Shown one piece after another: positions 1 through 11,951 of a stretch of 64,000 bases of DNA. The first letter of the stretch is position 1; each line of letters opens with the position of its first letter. The translations under genes and the position numbers were made by a program. Under the pieces are notes generated by a model, which was not told the DNA's origin, ran no database searches, and was given only the letters and a program-made list of their open reading frames with translations. The stretch is from Paulinella micropora (taxonomy: Eukaryota > Cercozoa > Imbricatea > Euglyphida). The DNA is taken from contig BJOX01000094.1 in NCBI GenBank assembly GCA_009731375.1, positions 907,404 to 971,403 on the forward strand, read 5' to 3'.

Positions 1-7
1 TGTTTCA

Positions 8-2916
8 TCAAATCCTTTTGCAGTTGTTCCTTTTGTGGAATGTTGGATTTGCGAGTATCCTGTGGCAGTTTGCTGCTGGTATTGATCTCCTGGCGACTGC
101 TGGTCCATTTGAGCACACGGAGCAAGCACCTTCGTGCAGATCTCGTTGACGACGACGCACTTTCAACCAATGGGCAAGTGTTTTTAAGTCAACACGGCGT
201 TTTTTTGGTCGTACTACAGTACCTTCACCAGCGGCAGCATGACGATCATAGACATCATCGACGTCGTTGTCGAAAACATCGGAGAGCGAGTCCTCGTCGT
301 CCGAGATATTCTCAAACGTAGGTAGGTACTGCACGACACGCTGTTGTACATTCAGCTCTTGTCGCACCGCGGAAATCATGTTACAGATTTCGCGGTGAGG
401 AAGCGGCTGCGGCGGAACGACGAATAGTTTGCTTGGGAGCCTGAGCATGAGTTTGTCCTGGCTGCGAACCCAATCGTGCATGCAAAGCCAATCCTTGGTA
501 TATAACCAAACGACACCGTCGTCGTCTTTGTCTTTGATGTCAAACCTAAACCCGTGAATGTTTCTGGATCCTGCAAAAATCTTCGGGTTGAAACGTTGCA
601 CAGCCCTGATGGAATCGTAATCATAGAACCGTTTGAAATTCACGATCCAACATCGTTTCAACACGCAACTGTAAATACAGTCGTCGGGGAGTGCTTTTTC
701 ACAAGCCTTGGCTAGTTCGTGGTAGGTATGGACTGGACAGCGACGAAGAAATTGAGAAATTAAAGAAAACTTCTGGTCCACATCCGCGTGGGTGTGTCCG
801 ACAGGAAGAAAACTGACCTCAACAGTTTTGAAAAGACCGCACTGCACCAAGGAAGCAGCCCAAGCAAGCAGAGAATGGGTTTTGTTGTCTGCGTTTGTAT
901 TGTCCATCTGGAGAAAGAGATTGGGCGGCAGTCTCCCGGTGGAATCCGCAAGGAAACGAAAAGAATCCATTAAGACTGTCATGGTGGTATCCGCAGTGTG
1001 CGGGATGTCAGCTGGGGCGACGTAGCAGAGAGTGCCTTTACCATGAACAACCACAGCAATCACTCTCGCCGCTGTACTCGCGTTCCCCTGGTTCCCTTCT
1101 GCGTAAGGAACCGCGGTCTTGGCCTGGTCCATGCCGTCGATGTTCAAGCTAGCGTAGCGTGTTGGGTCTGCCAACGCTAAGCTCTTGTGGTGAGCATAAA
1201 CTCGTCTTTCCTCACGCACTTCCTGGAAATGAGCCGATCTTTCCTGACGGATTTTTTGCAATTGGGTGAGAGTCTCCGCTTCGGTCACCTTTTTGTAGCT
1301 GTGATCACATTGCTTGCATTTATTGACAGGGGCATTCTTCAAGATGTGTAGCTGCTTTAACCTTGAGTGTCTGACTTTGGTTCCGTTCCAGATTTTGTAG
1401 AAAAGGTCCCTACTTTTCTCCCAATCCAGGTCCGGGTGCTCAATGGCCGCTTCTTTGATGCCGTCTTCCAGTATGCATGCTTGGTGTCGTATGGCAAGTA
1501 AACCTTCTCGGATGCTGGATCTTTCTCCCCCAGATCATGCTGTGCAGAACAAAAGCAACAACAGACTGTTGATTGTTACATTTACATGCAGAACTGTGAC
1601 ACTTTGGTACTGTCAGGCAATGCGGTCTGGGTTAAAAGTTTTCAATGATATTAGTTCAATATCATAGAAAAGATGATCAACATCAAACAGAAAGTAAAAA
1701 AAAAAATACTGCGTAATGCTTAGAGAGGTTGCTCTGTCACTAAACAAAATTGTTCTTGAGAAATGAATACGTTCCAAGTGAGCTGACGTATGTACCATGA
1801 GATCGTCCAGGAACTTGGAAAAGAACGGTCTTTCGACCATCCTTTTGCGTGTCAATGTCGCTTCGGTAAAGTCTCCTTGCGTTGGGAGATCTCAAGCTGA
1901 GGTTATTGTATATGTTCCAGCGGTACTCGCTCAATCCGTACACACGTCGTGCGCAAAGGTGGCAGAAAGGAAATTGCGCAATGAGAGCAGTTTCAAGCTG
2001 TTTTCTGTTGCTTTTCTTGTTACGATTGGACCGCATCAAGTCAAGAATGACTTCGCTGTGAGAAACGCATGGCAAGGAAAGAAAACGAAGACGCTTCAAA
2101 GCAAGACGATTGATGAGCGCTGGATCCTGATCTTCTTCACTGAGGCAGCAATCTTTGATCGCACCAAGGTCTTCTTCCCATGCAGATGGTTGCGCTTCAC
2201 AAGGAACAGATCTGGGGGCACAAAAAATCGATACGAAACTTGGATGCACAACTGTCAAGATATGAAGAATGAACATGAAAGCATTCAAGACTCTCAAACT
2301 TTTATCGATTTAGTTTCAAAGTCAAAGGCGGTACGATGAGAGACAACAACAGAAGGTACCAAGTCATCATTAACGAGTATTTTTTCGAAATGATTCTGTT
2401 GGCTGACCTGCTAAAACCCTTGAGGTTCTTCACGTCTTGGGCGGCCGCGCCAGGAAAAGATTCCGAAGGTAAACTCTCGTCGTCCTGTACTATGTTTTTA
2501 TGTTCCGATCTTGCTTGCGGCGGATGATCGACGTGATTCACTTCCTCTGATTCAGAACTTTCCAACTTTTCAAAACCGAAGATCATACCGAACAAATCTC
2601 TATATTCCATAATCGTTTGCTCATCGACTGTTTCCATGTGGGAACATGAATGATCATGCATGTGCTTTCCAACTTCATCTGCAGACAAGGATTTCCCCAC
2701 ACTGCCGGTGGACCATTCTGAATCTGTCGTTGCGGACACCTGAGATGCTCTGCGAGAAGATGTGGAGTCCGTGCTGAGATTACGCCGACTTGAAGCAGAA
2801 GGGTGATTTCTCACACTTCTTGCGACAGGAGTGGAAGGAACCGAGCTTGAACGAACACTGTTAGTAGAAGGACTTAACAGCGTCCTGAAATGTCTTGGGC
2901 TTGGAAAAGTGCTCAT
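8..2916 (-). CDS. DUF7869-family protein, at least three coding exons
   Basis: Spliced minus-strand gene. Exon 1 runs 2916-2408 (ATG at 2916, Ser-rich), exon 2 runs 2211-1796, and the last exon runs from about 1520 to the stop at 8-10. Exon 1 to exon 2 joins in phase across GTCAGC...CCCCAG; exon 2 ends at a GTAC donor. The start of the last exon is unresolved, because the obvious acceptor at 1547 runs into a stop, so a small exon may be missing. Exon 2 has the conserved-looking string LCARRVYGLSEYRW. The last exon has QMDNTNADNKTH (about 877-913) and GHTHADVDQ (about 775-801), which I recognise as DUF7869, a family common in marine eukaryotes and often repetitive. The spaced Asp residues suggest a transposase or nuclease fold, but that is inference. 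An acidic stretch and a basic Cys-containing tail follow. It is head-to-head with the 3348 gene. Confidence 0.75.
1685..1738. repeat. Introner-like short element (copy 1)
   Basis: 54 bp, ends AAACAGA / TCTGTC, centre ATACTGCGTAATG with an adjacent A-run. It lies in the intron between exons 2 and 3 of the DUF7869 gene. Confidence 0.6.
2347..2401. repeat. Introner-like short element (copy 2)
   Basis: 55 bp, ends CAACAGA / TTCTGTTG, centre TCATTAACGAGTATTTTTTC. It starts five bases inside the donor of the first intron of the DUF7869 gene (read on the minus strand). Confidence 0.8.
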
Positions 2917-2937
2917 TTCTGAAGATCTGGTGGTAGC

Positions 2938-2990
2938 AAACAGAACGTGGAAAAAAAATACCTGAGTATTTTTTCCGTTCACTTCTGTTG
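2938..2990. repeat. Introner-like short element (copy 3)
   Basis: 53 bp, ends AAACAGA / TTCTGTTG, centre ATACCTGAGTATTTTTT. It sits just upstream of the DUF7869 ATG and next to a minus-strand acceptor (CTACCACCAG), so it probably lies in a 5' UTR intron. Confidence 0.75.
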
Positions 2991-3347
2991 CAAAGAACTT
3001 GGGACAGCCAGAGAAAATTGAATTATGATGCACTTTCGCAAACCCAAGTTCATTTCAAATTTGATTTTTTGAATTTTGGTTTTGCCAAAAATTCAGGCAT
3101 TGGTATTTCAAAAATGGCAAACCAATGACCGGGCCAAATTTTTTAATTTTTTTAATTGTTAGACCGGCCAAATATTGAATGCCAAGTTACCTGACCGTAC
3201 TGCCACTTTTTTATCGATAGGCCGCAAAAAAAGAAATTGTCATGCTCCGGCAGAGCGTGTGCCAGGTCGCGTGCCTGGCACGTGCCGTCCACTTTGACCA
3301 CCTCACAATTCGAACTTTAACCAAGGCAAGAAGTGCGAAGAGACCCA

Positions 3348-6300
3348 ATGCCTCGTCAGAAAAAGAATGATGGCTACAAAGCAGGTCGAGGTGGTTTGAA
3401 AACCCGTGGCGGGCGCCAACAGAGAGGCGCAAAAGAGGCGAAATCAGCCGAAGCAAAGGTACTCTGTCGTGTCAAACACCCAACAGAACTCATAAGAAAA
3501 AATACCAGGTATTACTCAAAACTCACTTCTGTTTGGATGCTCTCCCAACAGGTTGCATTTGAAAAGGCTTCTATGACCATCGGCCTTATAGAGTCAAGCG
3601 ACTCTGCGTCAAGCATTCTCAAAATGCCCCTCATTTTCACCCCCGAGGACGAGCCTTCGACCCACTACGTCTACTCACTCGATGAATGCCATAATTTCGA
3701 CGGCGCAGTGGATACTCAGTCTGTACAGATCAAGCTTGCGGGCGGCCAAAAGTACATATTTCTTTTTTATGTCCTTTACAATGTTGGTTTTTGTCAAGTG
3801 TTTTTTTTGCTCACATACAAACTGTTTGTCAAGATGTTTAACAGACGCCTTCATCTTGATGCTGAATCTTATGTTTTGCCATGTTCTGGATGTTAGTTTT
3901 GACGTTCCCCTGAAAAATTTCAAAACTCCAGAAGGGGATGGCAAACTCTGAAATCACTGTTCCCACCAGATGGTTACGGGTAACTTTTTGTGGTTCTGTT
4001 GCCCACGTCATGTCTGCGTGTTGACTAAGGAAAAACGGACAGAATCAGAATTTATAGGAGAAAATTAGAAAAAAAACAAGCTTAGAAAAAAATTTCACCT
4101 AACAGAGTGCTGATTTCAAGAATACTGAGTATTTTTTCTACAAAGTTCTGTTGGCATACTTCAACATAATCCCATTTTCCTCTTGATTTCGTAATGTCAA
4201 CGTATGTTCTGTCTATACTCAGTGCTTTTGATTTTTCTATTCTTGCAGATTTTCGCAGTCATCACGGCGTGCTGGCAAATGAAGATGGAGGAACTGACAG
4301 CTCACGGCATGAAAGCCTCGATGGTGTTGGATTTCTTTGTGGGAAAGCTGGTAGCTTTGAAGAGCCACGGCGGTTTTCAGACGAGCCCTGACCATCTTGA
4401 CAATCTGAAATTCTGGTAATTAGCAATTTTTTTTCTTGATTTTTGTTTCTGATTGCTGTGTATGTCAACAGAATCATTAAAAAAAATACCGGGTAATGAT
4501 TGCCAAGCTTGTTCTGTTGGTTGTGCATGTTACCACAGGGGTTCTGAGAGCAATTTTACCAAAATGGTGGAAAAAGCCGGGCAGATGTGCTTATACAACG
4601 CGAAGGAAACTCGCACTGAAGCCCTAGCACGAGCGAAAATATCTGATAGCGCCAGCATTTTCAGTTCTGAGGCCGAAGTTGCTGCAACTGGCGAAGTTGC
4701 AAAACGTACTAAGGAGGGGAAGAAAAAACGCAAAAAGACCGTCACGGGCGAAGGGGACAGCGAACAAGACGATGATTCAGAGTACCAGCCTGGCGACGAT
4801 GAAGAAACCGCTGGAGCATCGGCAAAGAAAAAGAAGAAGAGCAAGCAGGACAAGCCACCGGTGCCTTCTCGACGCAAGTCAAAGAAGCGGAAGACGAAGC
4901 AGAATGTGGACACACCAGAAGAAGATGGTGACGTGAGTGTGATATTAATGAAAAAAACCCAGTCACAAAAAAGGCTGAAAAAAAGAAGAAAAAAAAAAGC
5001 AAAAGGAAAAGGCATTGCCAAAGTAAAGCCGGCTGACACTGAAAGTGCAGAAGAGGAGGAGGTTGAAGAGGTTGAACAACAACAAGCAGAAGGTGCTGAC
5101 GAGGAACAACCAGAGGAGAAAGAAGCAGAAGGTGCTCAAGAGGAGGAACCAGCAGCAGAAGAAGACGATGAGGAAGACGAAGAAGAAGAGGAATTGCCTA
5201 AGAAAAAAAAGAAGAAAACAATAAATAAGGGAACACCACCTAGTGGAAAAGAAGGCAAGGAAACAAAAAACCTAAAGAAACTTCTAGTGGAAAAGAAACC
5301 CAAAAAGTCCCAGACGCAGACTGCTCGGGAAGCAGCATCGGATGCGGCGCTGTCTCGACAGCAGGAACAGGAGGAATTTCTTCTTCAGGGTCAAGATTTA
5401 GTTCTTGGTGCGAACAGGGACCAAAAGAGGTTCATGGTCACTGAGGACGAGAGGTTTCTGCTGACCAAACAGCATCACATTGTTCGCAAAAAGTTCGATC
5501 TTCCTGTCGAAAGAATGTTCAGGGCTCCAGAATTTCTTCAGCAGCGCCTAAAAGACGAGGATTATGTGGACCAGATCGTGGAATTGCTCAGCCACAATCG
5601 CTTCAGTCATGTGCCTGACATCTACGTCGTGGCAGTGAAACTGACACAACAAGGCAAACTTAAGGCGGAAGATTCCTATCCTCTCGATGATGAATTTTTC
5701 AGTCACCAGAAGAACTGGACCCAGTTTGCCAGCAAGGAGCAGTTTTTGGCTGAGGCAAAGGGCCTATATGAAGATGGAGAAGTGAAAGAAGACGACCCTC
5801 TGGAATGGCCGAATCCTGAAATTTCAGCTAAGTATCCGAATACGAAGCATGAGGACATCTACCACTTGGTGATTGGAGGCAACCACGGTGTTGCGGCTAT
5901 CAAGAAGCACTTGGTCGCGAATCCAGATGGAAAGCACGCCAACTTGTTGTTTCGCACATCCAAAGTCTACGTCAACGTCGATCAACACCAGATCCGCATG
6001 ATGGGTCTTCAGAGCAATCTGGCCGCTTCAACGCACAAAAAACCGCAGTGCTGGGATCAGGTACTTTCAACAGACCATTGGTTTTCATCATTACCTAGTA
6101 TTTTTCCCAAAATATTCTGTTGACTTTTCTTTTTTTTTGAAAGATTGAACAGAAATGATTTCACAAAATACTTGGTACTGATTAAAAAGTGATCTCTGTT
6201 TGCTTGTGATTTGGATCTACCAAATTCGCACGAATCTGATGCAGTACATCCCACACAAACGCAAGGGCAAACAGTTGGATGACACACTGAAGCAAATGTG

Positions 6301-9300
6301 CGGCGCTCGAAAGGGCGACGGCCAAGTGGGGAAACTGACTCAGGCAGCCAAATGGCAAATTCTAGCCGCAGCCGACTTGGTTCCGAACACACCCTGGCCA
6401 ACACAAGAAGACATCGCCAACAATGTCGAGTTAGCTGTACGAAGTCGAGATGGCAAGGACAAGGGGACCAATTTCACTGCCATTCGAATCGCAAATAAAT
6501 TTAAGAACAACTACAACACCTTTCGCGTTGCGTGTATGCCGTCCGCTCTGTGGAATGCAGTGGTCTTATTGGAGGCGAACGAAAAAAAGAAATGGCTTGA
6601 TACGCAACGCAAAGGAAACAAGCAGGCAGACTTGACCAAGTATGACAACCCCGTCAACAAGCAATTTTCTCAGTGCACTTCGGACTGCGGTTTCTTTACC
6701 ACTGGCGTTTCTCGCAATTAAGGACGCAAAGCAGTGGTTGCAAACCAACAAGTCTATGACCACTTTGCTAGTTGTCATCGGAGCTCATTTCGGGGAGAAG
6801 ACTGATTTCAGGCTGGCGAAAATAAAATCTTTGCTTGGACCAGCAATCACATCGGACATGCTGGACCACATTGCGAGGTCTGCTGCGTTTGGAAAAAAGA
6901 ATTTGAAGTTTGCAAAAGCGGCCAAGAGCAGAAAGGTGGGATCTGACGACGACGACGAAGAGGACGACGACGAAGAGGACGACGACGACCAGGAAGGAAA
7001 CCAAGACATTAAGAAAGCACAGGTACTGTGGGACCAGTTGGATGAGCTCGACAAGCAAAAACTGGAACAGGCGTACACTAGCTTCCAAGCCAGGAAAGAT
7101 GCTGCTGCGAAGGCTGCTCTGGGTGGTGTGTCCCTTACCTCTTCGTCCTCTTCGTCCTCTTCTTCTTCGTCCTCTTCGTCCTCTTCGGCCTCCTCGTCAG
7201 ATTTGAAGTGCGACTTGAACACAATGAGGTTTCCTTTTGACATCAAATATCCTGAGGACGAGGACGACGAGGAAGCAAGCTACGTGACAGAAATTGTTTC
7301 TGTTCTTTCGATTCACCATCCGGACATCGATATTCTGTTATCTAGCAAATCCTTGAAGAACACTTTGTTCCACTTCACTTCGAAGTACTTGGGTATTGGA
7401 GGCCCCCAGATTAAATCATTTCTTGAGTATGTGAAAGAGGACTCGGAATCGAGCACTTTCAAATTGCGATTCAAGTACGCCAATCTAAACGCCCCGTGGG
7501 GCTGGAAACTGGCTACCTGGGACCAGCGTGGTTGGGACTACATGGACTATCTCTGCGCTCTGCGGCAACTTGTTGGTACCTAAATTTCGTGGTGTTGTAC
7601 CGTTTTTTTCAACAGGATTGTTTTGAAAAAATACTCGGTAATGATTGTTTTGGATGTTCTGTAGATCTTGCACTACCTGACATGAACGAATATCATGGCA
7701 AAGAAGAAAACAAGACCTCGTTCTTTGTCGGAGTCCATGTTGCCCTGTGCGACATGGGAACCATTTTGGATGCTGCCGATCGCGCGGGCTTCTACAACTC
7801 CTTGCTCATCACTGTCGTAGATACTCGCTGGAAGCCAACCTTGAAGGGGTCCCACGACATTTCTCGGGTACGCAACAGAGATAGTTTCTAATCATTAACA
7901 AGTATTTTTTCCAAATTGTTCTGTTGTGTATCAGGCTCTTGCCTTTGTGTTGTTGGCGTACGACGCACCTTGAACAATTTTGTGGATATGGCCCAGGCCA
8001 AGGCCAAGCCTTTTAATGCCCGAGGCCCTGAACGAGCTAGCAAGGAGTTCAGAACTGCGCTCGGAAAGATCATTCCCAGAGAATTTCAAGAATCCGGGAC
8101 GTCTTCCATGTCAAGCACGAGACCAAGAAGTATCAGTACGCTAAAGCGACGCGAATCGGGTCCACAGTTTACGAAACTGTCAACCCGGCGTCCGAGCACA
8201 TCCAGTTGGACAGTGGTTATTCTATACTTTGTTGACTCAGTCTGGTGTATTTGACTCATTTCAAATGTTTTGATATGTAGCTCTCATCCGGATGTTCGGG
8301 GGTGACAGAACTACGAATGCGGTGGTTGATGCGTGCTGTGGGTCCGGGACCGCAAGCCTGGCTGCTGTCTCGTTGGGATACTGCGCGCTTGCTTTCGATA
8401 ACGATGTCAAGCAGAGGGCTGGGTTCAATGTTCGTCTCATGGAACAGACGAAAAAAATGGCCCACACCATTAGCAAAGCTGAGCACTTCAAAGACAAGGA
8501 TGGGGACATCCAACCAGTTCGAACGCATACCTTTCCACTTGGGCTCGATCAAGGAAATTTTGGCAACTGTGAAGCCGTTCTCATGGCCCGGCCAGGTACT
8601 TTGTCAACTCACGAAATTTCGATTTGGATTTTTTTTTTTTTTTTTTTTTTTGGCAGGCCATGACCACGACTGTGGGGAAAAAGTTGAATTTCTCAAAACG
8701 TACTACGCTGACGATCTCGTCGACATTAAGGAGCTGCAAAACCAAGTGGTGCTTCAGCGCAAGGCGCTGCAGAAAGAGGAAGATGTATTGGCTGCTAAGA
8801 CTGGAAAAGGGTTGAGTCCTTCCAAGAAGAAGTAAGTCATAATTTGATGGTTTTGATGTACTATGATGTGCAATTTTTTTGAAATTCCGTAGGAAGCACT
8901 TTGCGAACCCGACCAATGTTTTGGGAGTAGAATTTGAGGCATTGGTAAAGGATATCAAAGACAAAAAGGAGAGTTCAAAGCCTGTTGTTGCTCCACCAGC
9001 TCCTGTCAAGGACTTGAGCGATTCATCGTCGTCTTCGTCTTCAAGTTCTGAATCGTCATCAGACTCGGATGATTCTGACAGTGAATCTGCAGGGAAGAAA
9101 GATTCTGGAAAAAAAGAGCAAACAAGGAAACAGAAGGGCAAAGAGGAACGTGAATCTGATGGCTCAAGCAGAAAAAAAGGAGAACGGTCGGAAAAAAGCG
9201 AAAAAGAAGAAGTCGGATGAGGCAGTGTCAGAACAAGGTCACAAGGGTCCTCCACCACCACCACCACCTGGTACAGGTGAAGAGTCATCTGGAGCAGGTC

Positions 9301-10129
9301 CAGGCTCGATGCCTGACAAGCAGGAGACATCGTCGTCGTCGTCGTCGTCGTCGTCTTCCTCGTCCTCTTCGTCGTCCTCCTCTTCATCGTCATCGTCATC
9401 ATCCTCTTCGGCGTCGCTTTCGTCGTCGTCCTCTTCGTCGTCGTCGTCGTCCTCGTCCTCGTCGTCCTCGTCCTCGTCGTCGTCCTCCGAGTCGTCGTCC
9501 TGGGAGTCTCTGGGTGTCATTGATGCCGCATCTTTTCTCAAGGAGACAGAAGCAGAGCAGGAAGCCGCGGATCTGGATGCTCTTGTCCAGATGGAGAACT
9601 TGATGGCGGTCAGACGAAATGTGACACGATCTCAAGGTAGAGCAGAATATAATTCATTGTGAAGCCTAGCATTTAATACATGTTTTGGGAGGAGGTGGTT
9701 TTTTGTGGAGAATGTATTTCAAAATCCTGTTTTGCGAGCACCAAAAGTAACTCTGGATCCAATCACGCTTACTGCTCTAGAATCAAAGGTTCAAGCCACG
9801 ATGGATGATGACACGGAAATTAACCCGGGGTCCCGTCCGCCAAATCGTCAAGGTGATAATAAGTAGGGTCCGGTTTGATCGGTTGTACTGAATTATTCTG
9901 TGTTGCAGAAGCTTCTCAAAAAAAACAAGGTAAAAGGAATCAAGAGACTATGGATAAGTGGATGAGAAAGGGTCCGAGCTATTTTAGCTATGCTCCCGAA
10001 GATCTTCTGTCCTCTTCAGATATTTTGAAGGACAACGTAGATAAGCGTCGAGTTACACGTTCTGGTCAATCATCTCCCGACAAACGGCCAGCCAGCTTGG
10101 CTGCCAAAGAATTGCTTGACAATCTGTAA
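3348..10129 (+). CDS. Long charged Ser/Asp-rich protein with methyltransferase-like motif, about 13 exons
   Basis: Probable exons: 3348-3458, 3552-3751, 4249-4415, 4539-6060, 6245-7575, 7665-7867, 7935-8215, 8281-8595, 8657-8831, 8893-9636, about 9711-9852, 9909-10129. Several junctions join in phase (3458/3552, 4415/4539, 6060/6245, 8215/8281), and many donors read GTAC. Exon 4539-6060 has a long Lys/Glu-rich tract followed by a folded-looking region. Exon 8281-8595 has DACCGSGTASLAAV, the glycine-rich SAM-binding loop of DNA methylases, followed by AFDND. Polyserine tracts occupy 7138-7197 and 9330-9500. The frame breaks near 6700, 7970, 8090 and 9180 (the last in an A-run), and the join between 3751 and 4249 is unresolved, so the gene may be decayed or carry assembly indels. 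The C-terminus is DKWMRKGPSYFSYAPEDLL. Function unknown; a mobile-element protein is possible. Confidence 0.65.
3481..3535. repeat. Introner-like short element (copy 4)
   Basis: 55 bp, ends CAACAGA / TTCTGTTTG, centre ATACCAGGTATTA. It makes up over half of intron 3459-3551, which is bounded by GTAC and CAACAG. Confidence 0.8.
4100..4153. repeat. Introner-like short element (copy 5)
   Basis: 54 bp, ends TAACAGA / TTCTGTTG, centre ATACTGAGTATTTTTT, inside the intron region preceding exon 4249. Confidence 0.75.
4466..4519. repeat. Introner-like short element (copy 6)
   Basis: 54 bp, ends CAACAGAA / TTCTGTTG, centre AATACCGGGTAATGATT, i.e. opposite orientation to copy 2. It lies in intron 4416-4538. 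Confidence 0.85.
6068..6122. repeat. Introner-like short element (copy 7)
   Basis: 55 bp, ends CAACAGA / TTCTGTTG, centre CATTACCTAGTATTTTT. It begins seven bases after the GTAC donor of intron 6061-6244. Confidence 0.85.
6147..6202. repeat. Introner-like short element (copy 8)
   Basis: 56 bp, ends GAACAGA / TCTGTTTG, centre AATACTTGGTACTGATT. It is in the same intron as copy 7 but in the opposite orientation. Confidence 0.7.
7610..7664. repeat. Introner-like short element (copy 9)
   Basis: 55 bp, ends CAACAGG / TTCTGTAG, centre AATACTCGGTAATGATT. Its right end supplies the acceptor TTCTGTAG of intron 7576-7664. Confidence 0.8.
7873..7926. repeat. Introner-like short element (copy 10)
   Basis: 54 bp, ends CAACAGA / TTCTGTTG, centre ATCATTAACAAGTATTTTTT. 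Intron 7868-7934 is just GTACG, this element, and TGTATCAG. Confidence 0.85.
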
Positions 10130-11315
10130 CCGCGCACACTGCCTTCATTTTTGATTCGAGCCACTTCGGTTCATACCTGCTGACATTTCGCAGATGTTTA
10201 AAGCTTGTTCTATTCGAAGTTTTTAATTATTAAAATTTGGCTCTGCGGAATTGCTGATACAGACTTTTTAATAATCTAATATAGATTGTTGCCGGTTTTG
10301 AACAAGGAATGTGCAAATGGTACGGCTGTCATAGTTGACTAAGCTGTAATGTCAGAATGTTTCAAACTGAGGAGGTGTCTTTATCGTTACTAAGTCAACG
10401 TAAATTAAATCGTATTGTTTGGTAATAATTGGCCCTCTTTTTTTTTATTTTTTTTTTGTCATGATTGCTGGACAATTTAAGTTATCTTATCTGTTTTTTG
10501 TTTGATATTGAGAAGTCTTCTCTGTATGAATTGTGATAAGGTTCTTTTTTCTTATTTTCTGTATGCATGGTTTTTGGTGTGTTGTGTCACACTTTCTTTC
10601 CTCGAAACCGTACTGCTCTTTTCAAAAGTATTTTTTAAAGATTTTTTTTCTAATTTTTTATTGGATGACAGGTATTATTATTTGTAACATTTTTGGTAAC
10701 GAGAGGATGCACTGTTTAATATTGATAAGCAACTGTTGGCAAAATCCCGCCCAAGCAAGTCGTGAGATCGAGTAGAAGTGTCTTCGAAAGCTTTGCAAAC
10801 TCTCGTTGTGTAGGATTAGCTTCCGATTTCAGAAGTAGGCGTCCCAGACAGCAATTGTGAATATGTGAGTATGTCCATGTCATGGACATGAGTTACGATA
10901 GGAGTAACTTCGAAGCAAGAAACTTTCAACAGAAAATTATTTTGGAACATCTGCCCTTAGAATATGTGCTGATCTGCACCCAGCTTTGTATGCGCAACAG
11001 AGACAGGTTTGACATCATTACCAGGTATTTTTTGGTTTTGGGTCTGTTCAGTGAGGTAAGGCAAAGGACAGAAGATCGTTTGTTATGTTGAATTTGTGTG
11101 TATCATCCTCGTCAACAAGTTAGTACTACCGCCTGTTGGATATAGATGCAGTTTCGAACAGGATTTCTACCTTGGTTAATTTGTGCGCAACCGGAAGTAA
11201 CTGCACACACCTGCATGTGCAGTAGTTAATAATCTACTTCAGGTAGGGTCTGTCTTGACAGAATATTCGCCACCATCGCTTTGCATTACCTTATACAAAT
11301 TTACCAACCCTCCCC
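10130..11315. other. AT-rich non-coding stretch
   Basis: No convincing gene is seen. The stretch contains T-runs, the palindrome TGTCCATGTCATGGACA near 10872, and one introner-like element at 10995-11049. Confidence 0.5.
10995..11049. repeat. Introner-like short element (copy 11)
   Basis: 55 bp, ends CAACAGA / TCTGTTC, centre CATTACCAGGTATTTTTT. No host intron is recognised around it. Confidence 0.7.
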
Positions 11316-11949
11316 TTACCTATGGGTAGCGATTCCAGGAATCAAAATAGCGATTCTTATCTGTTCTTTCTTCTGGAGCCTGTCCTTCCTTTCTCGCTCG
11401 AATCTCTCCTCATACATCCAGTCCAGCTCTTCTCGTGCTTCACAGTACGATCTATAGCTTATGGGTATACCTGCCCTAATCTCATCTGAGGTTCTACAGT
11501 GTTCTAGGTCTTCTGGATCATACTCATCATCCTCTTCTGGATCTGAGTGTCCGTCTATTTCCCGTCTCTTCCTATCAAACTCTTTCCTCTTCTGTGCTGC
11601 CTGTTCTGGACTGAAGAACTTATGGGCATCGCCTGAGTGTAACTTACGCAAATATGCGTTCAACGTACCCCCCCTCGCTTCTACCTCGTGCCAGATTTTC
11701 ATCAAGTGGGGCATCGATCTCACTATCGAAAGGGCAAATTGATTGTCGTGAATCTTGGCCATGTCAAGTATCCCATAATCTATTATGGCTAAAAGTTCTG
11801 AGTAAAACTCGTTCTCGTTGCCGTCTGGGTCGTAACACAATCCCTCTTTCACTACTATCGGTTCTGCTCCCTTCGTCAGTGCGTATAGCAGCCTAGCTAT
11901 CTCAGTCTTCTCAAGTCTTGGATGTTCTTCGCTATATCTGTACTCACAC
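11316..11949 (-). pseudogene. Post-gag domain shared with the second copia element
   Basis: The translation contains NENEFYSELLAIIDYGIL, then ALSIVRSMPHL, then an acidic tract. This aligns by eye with the block at 53984-53193 of the other copia element (EVNEFYLELYMDIESFVI, then ARGLVAAFPHL). The domain is not one I can name. In the other element it lies just before the retropepsin-like motif. The present copy ends at 11316 and continues out of frame upstream of 11852. Confidence 0.6.
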
Positions 11950-11951
11950 TC

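Noticed and set aside
1797-2339. Plus-strand frame of 180 codons
   Set aside because: Shadow of DUF7869 exon 2, which has matching splice phase on the minus strand.
9239-9541. Opposite-strand poly-Asp frame
   Set aside because: It is the complement of the polyserine-coding TCG/TCC repeat of the plus-strand gene.
9810-9833. 2A-like peptide DTEINPGS in the plus-strand gene
   Set aside because: The essential final Pro of NPGP is replaced by Ser, and the context lacks the usual upstream residues.
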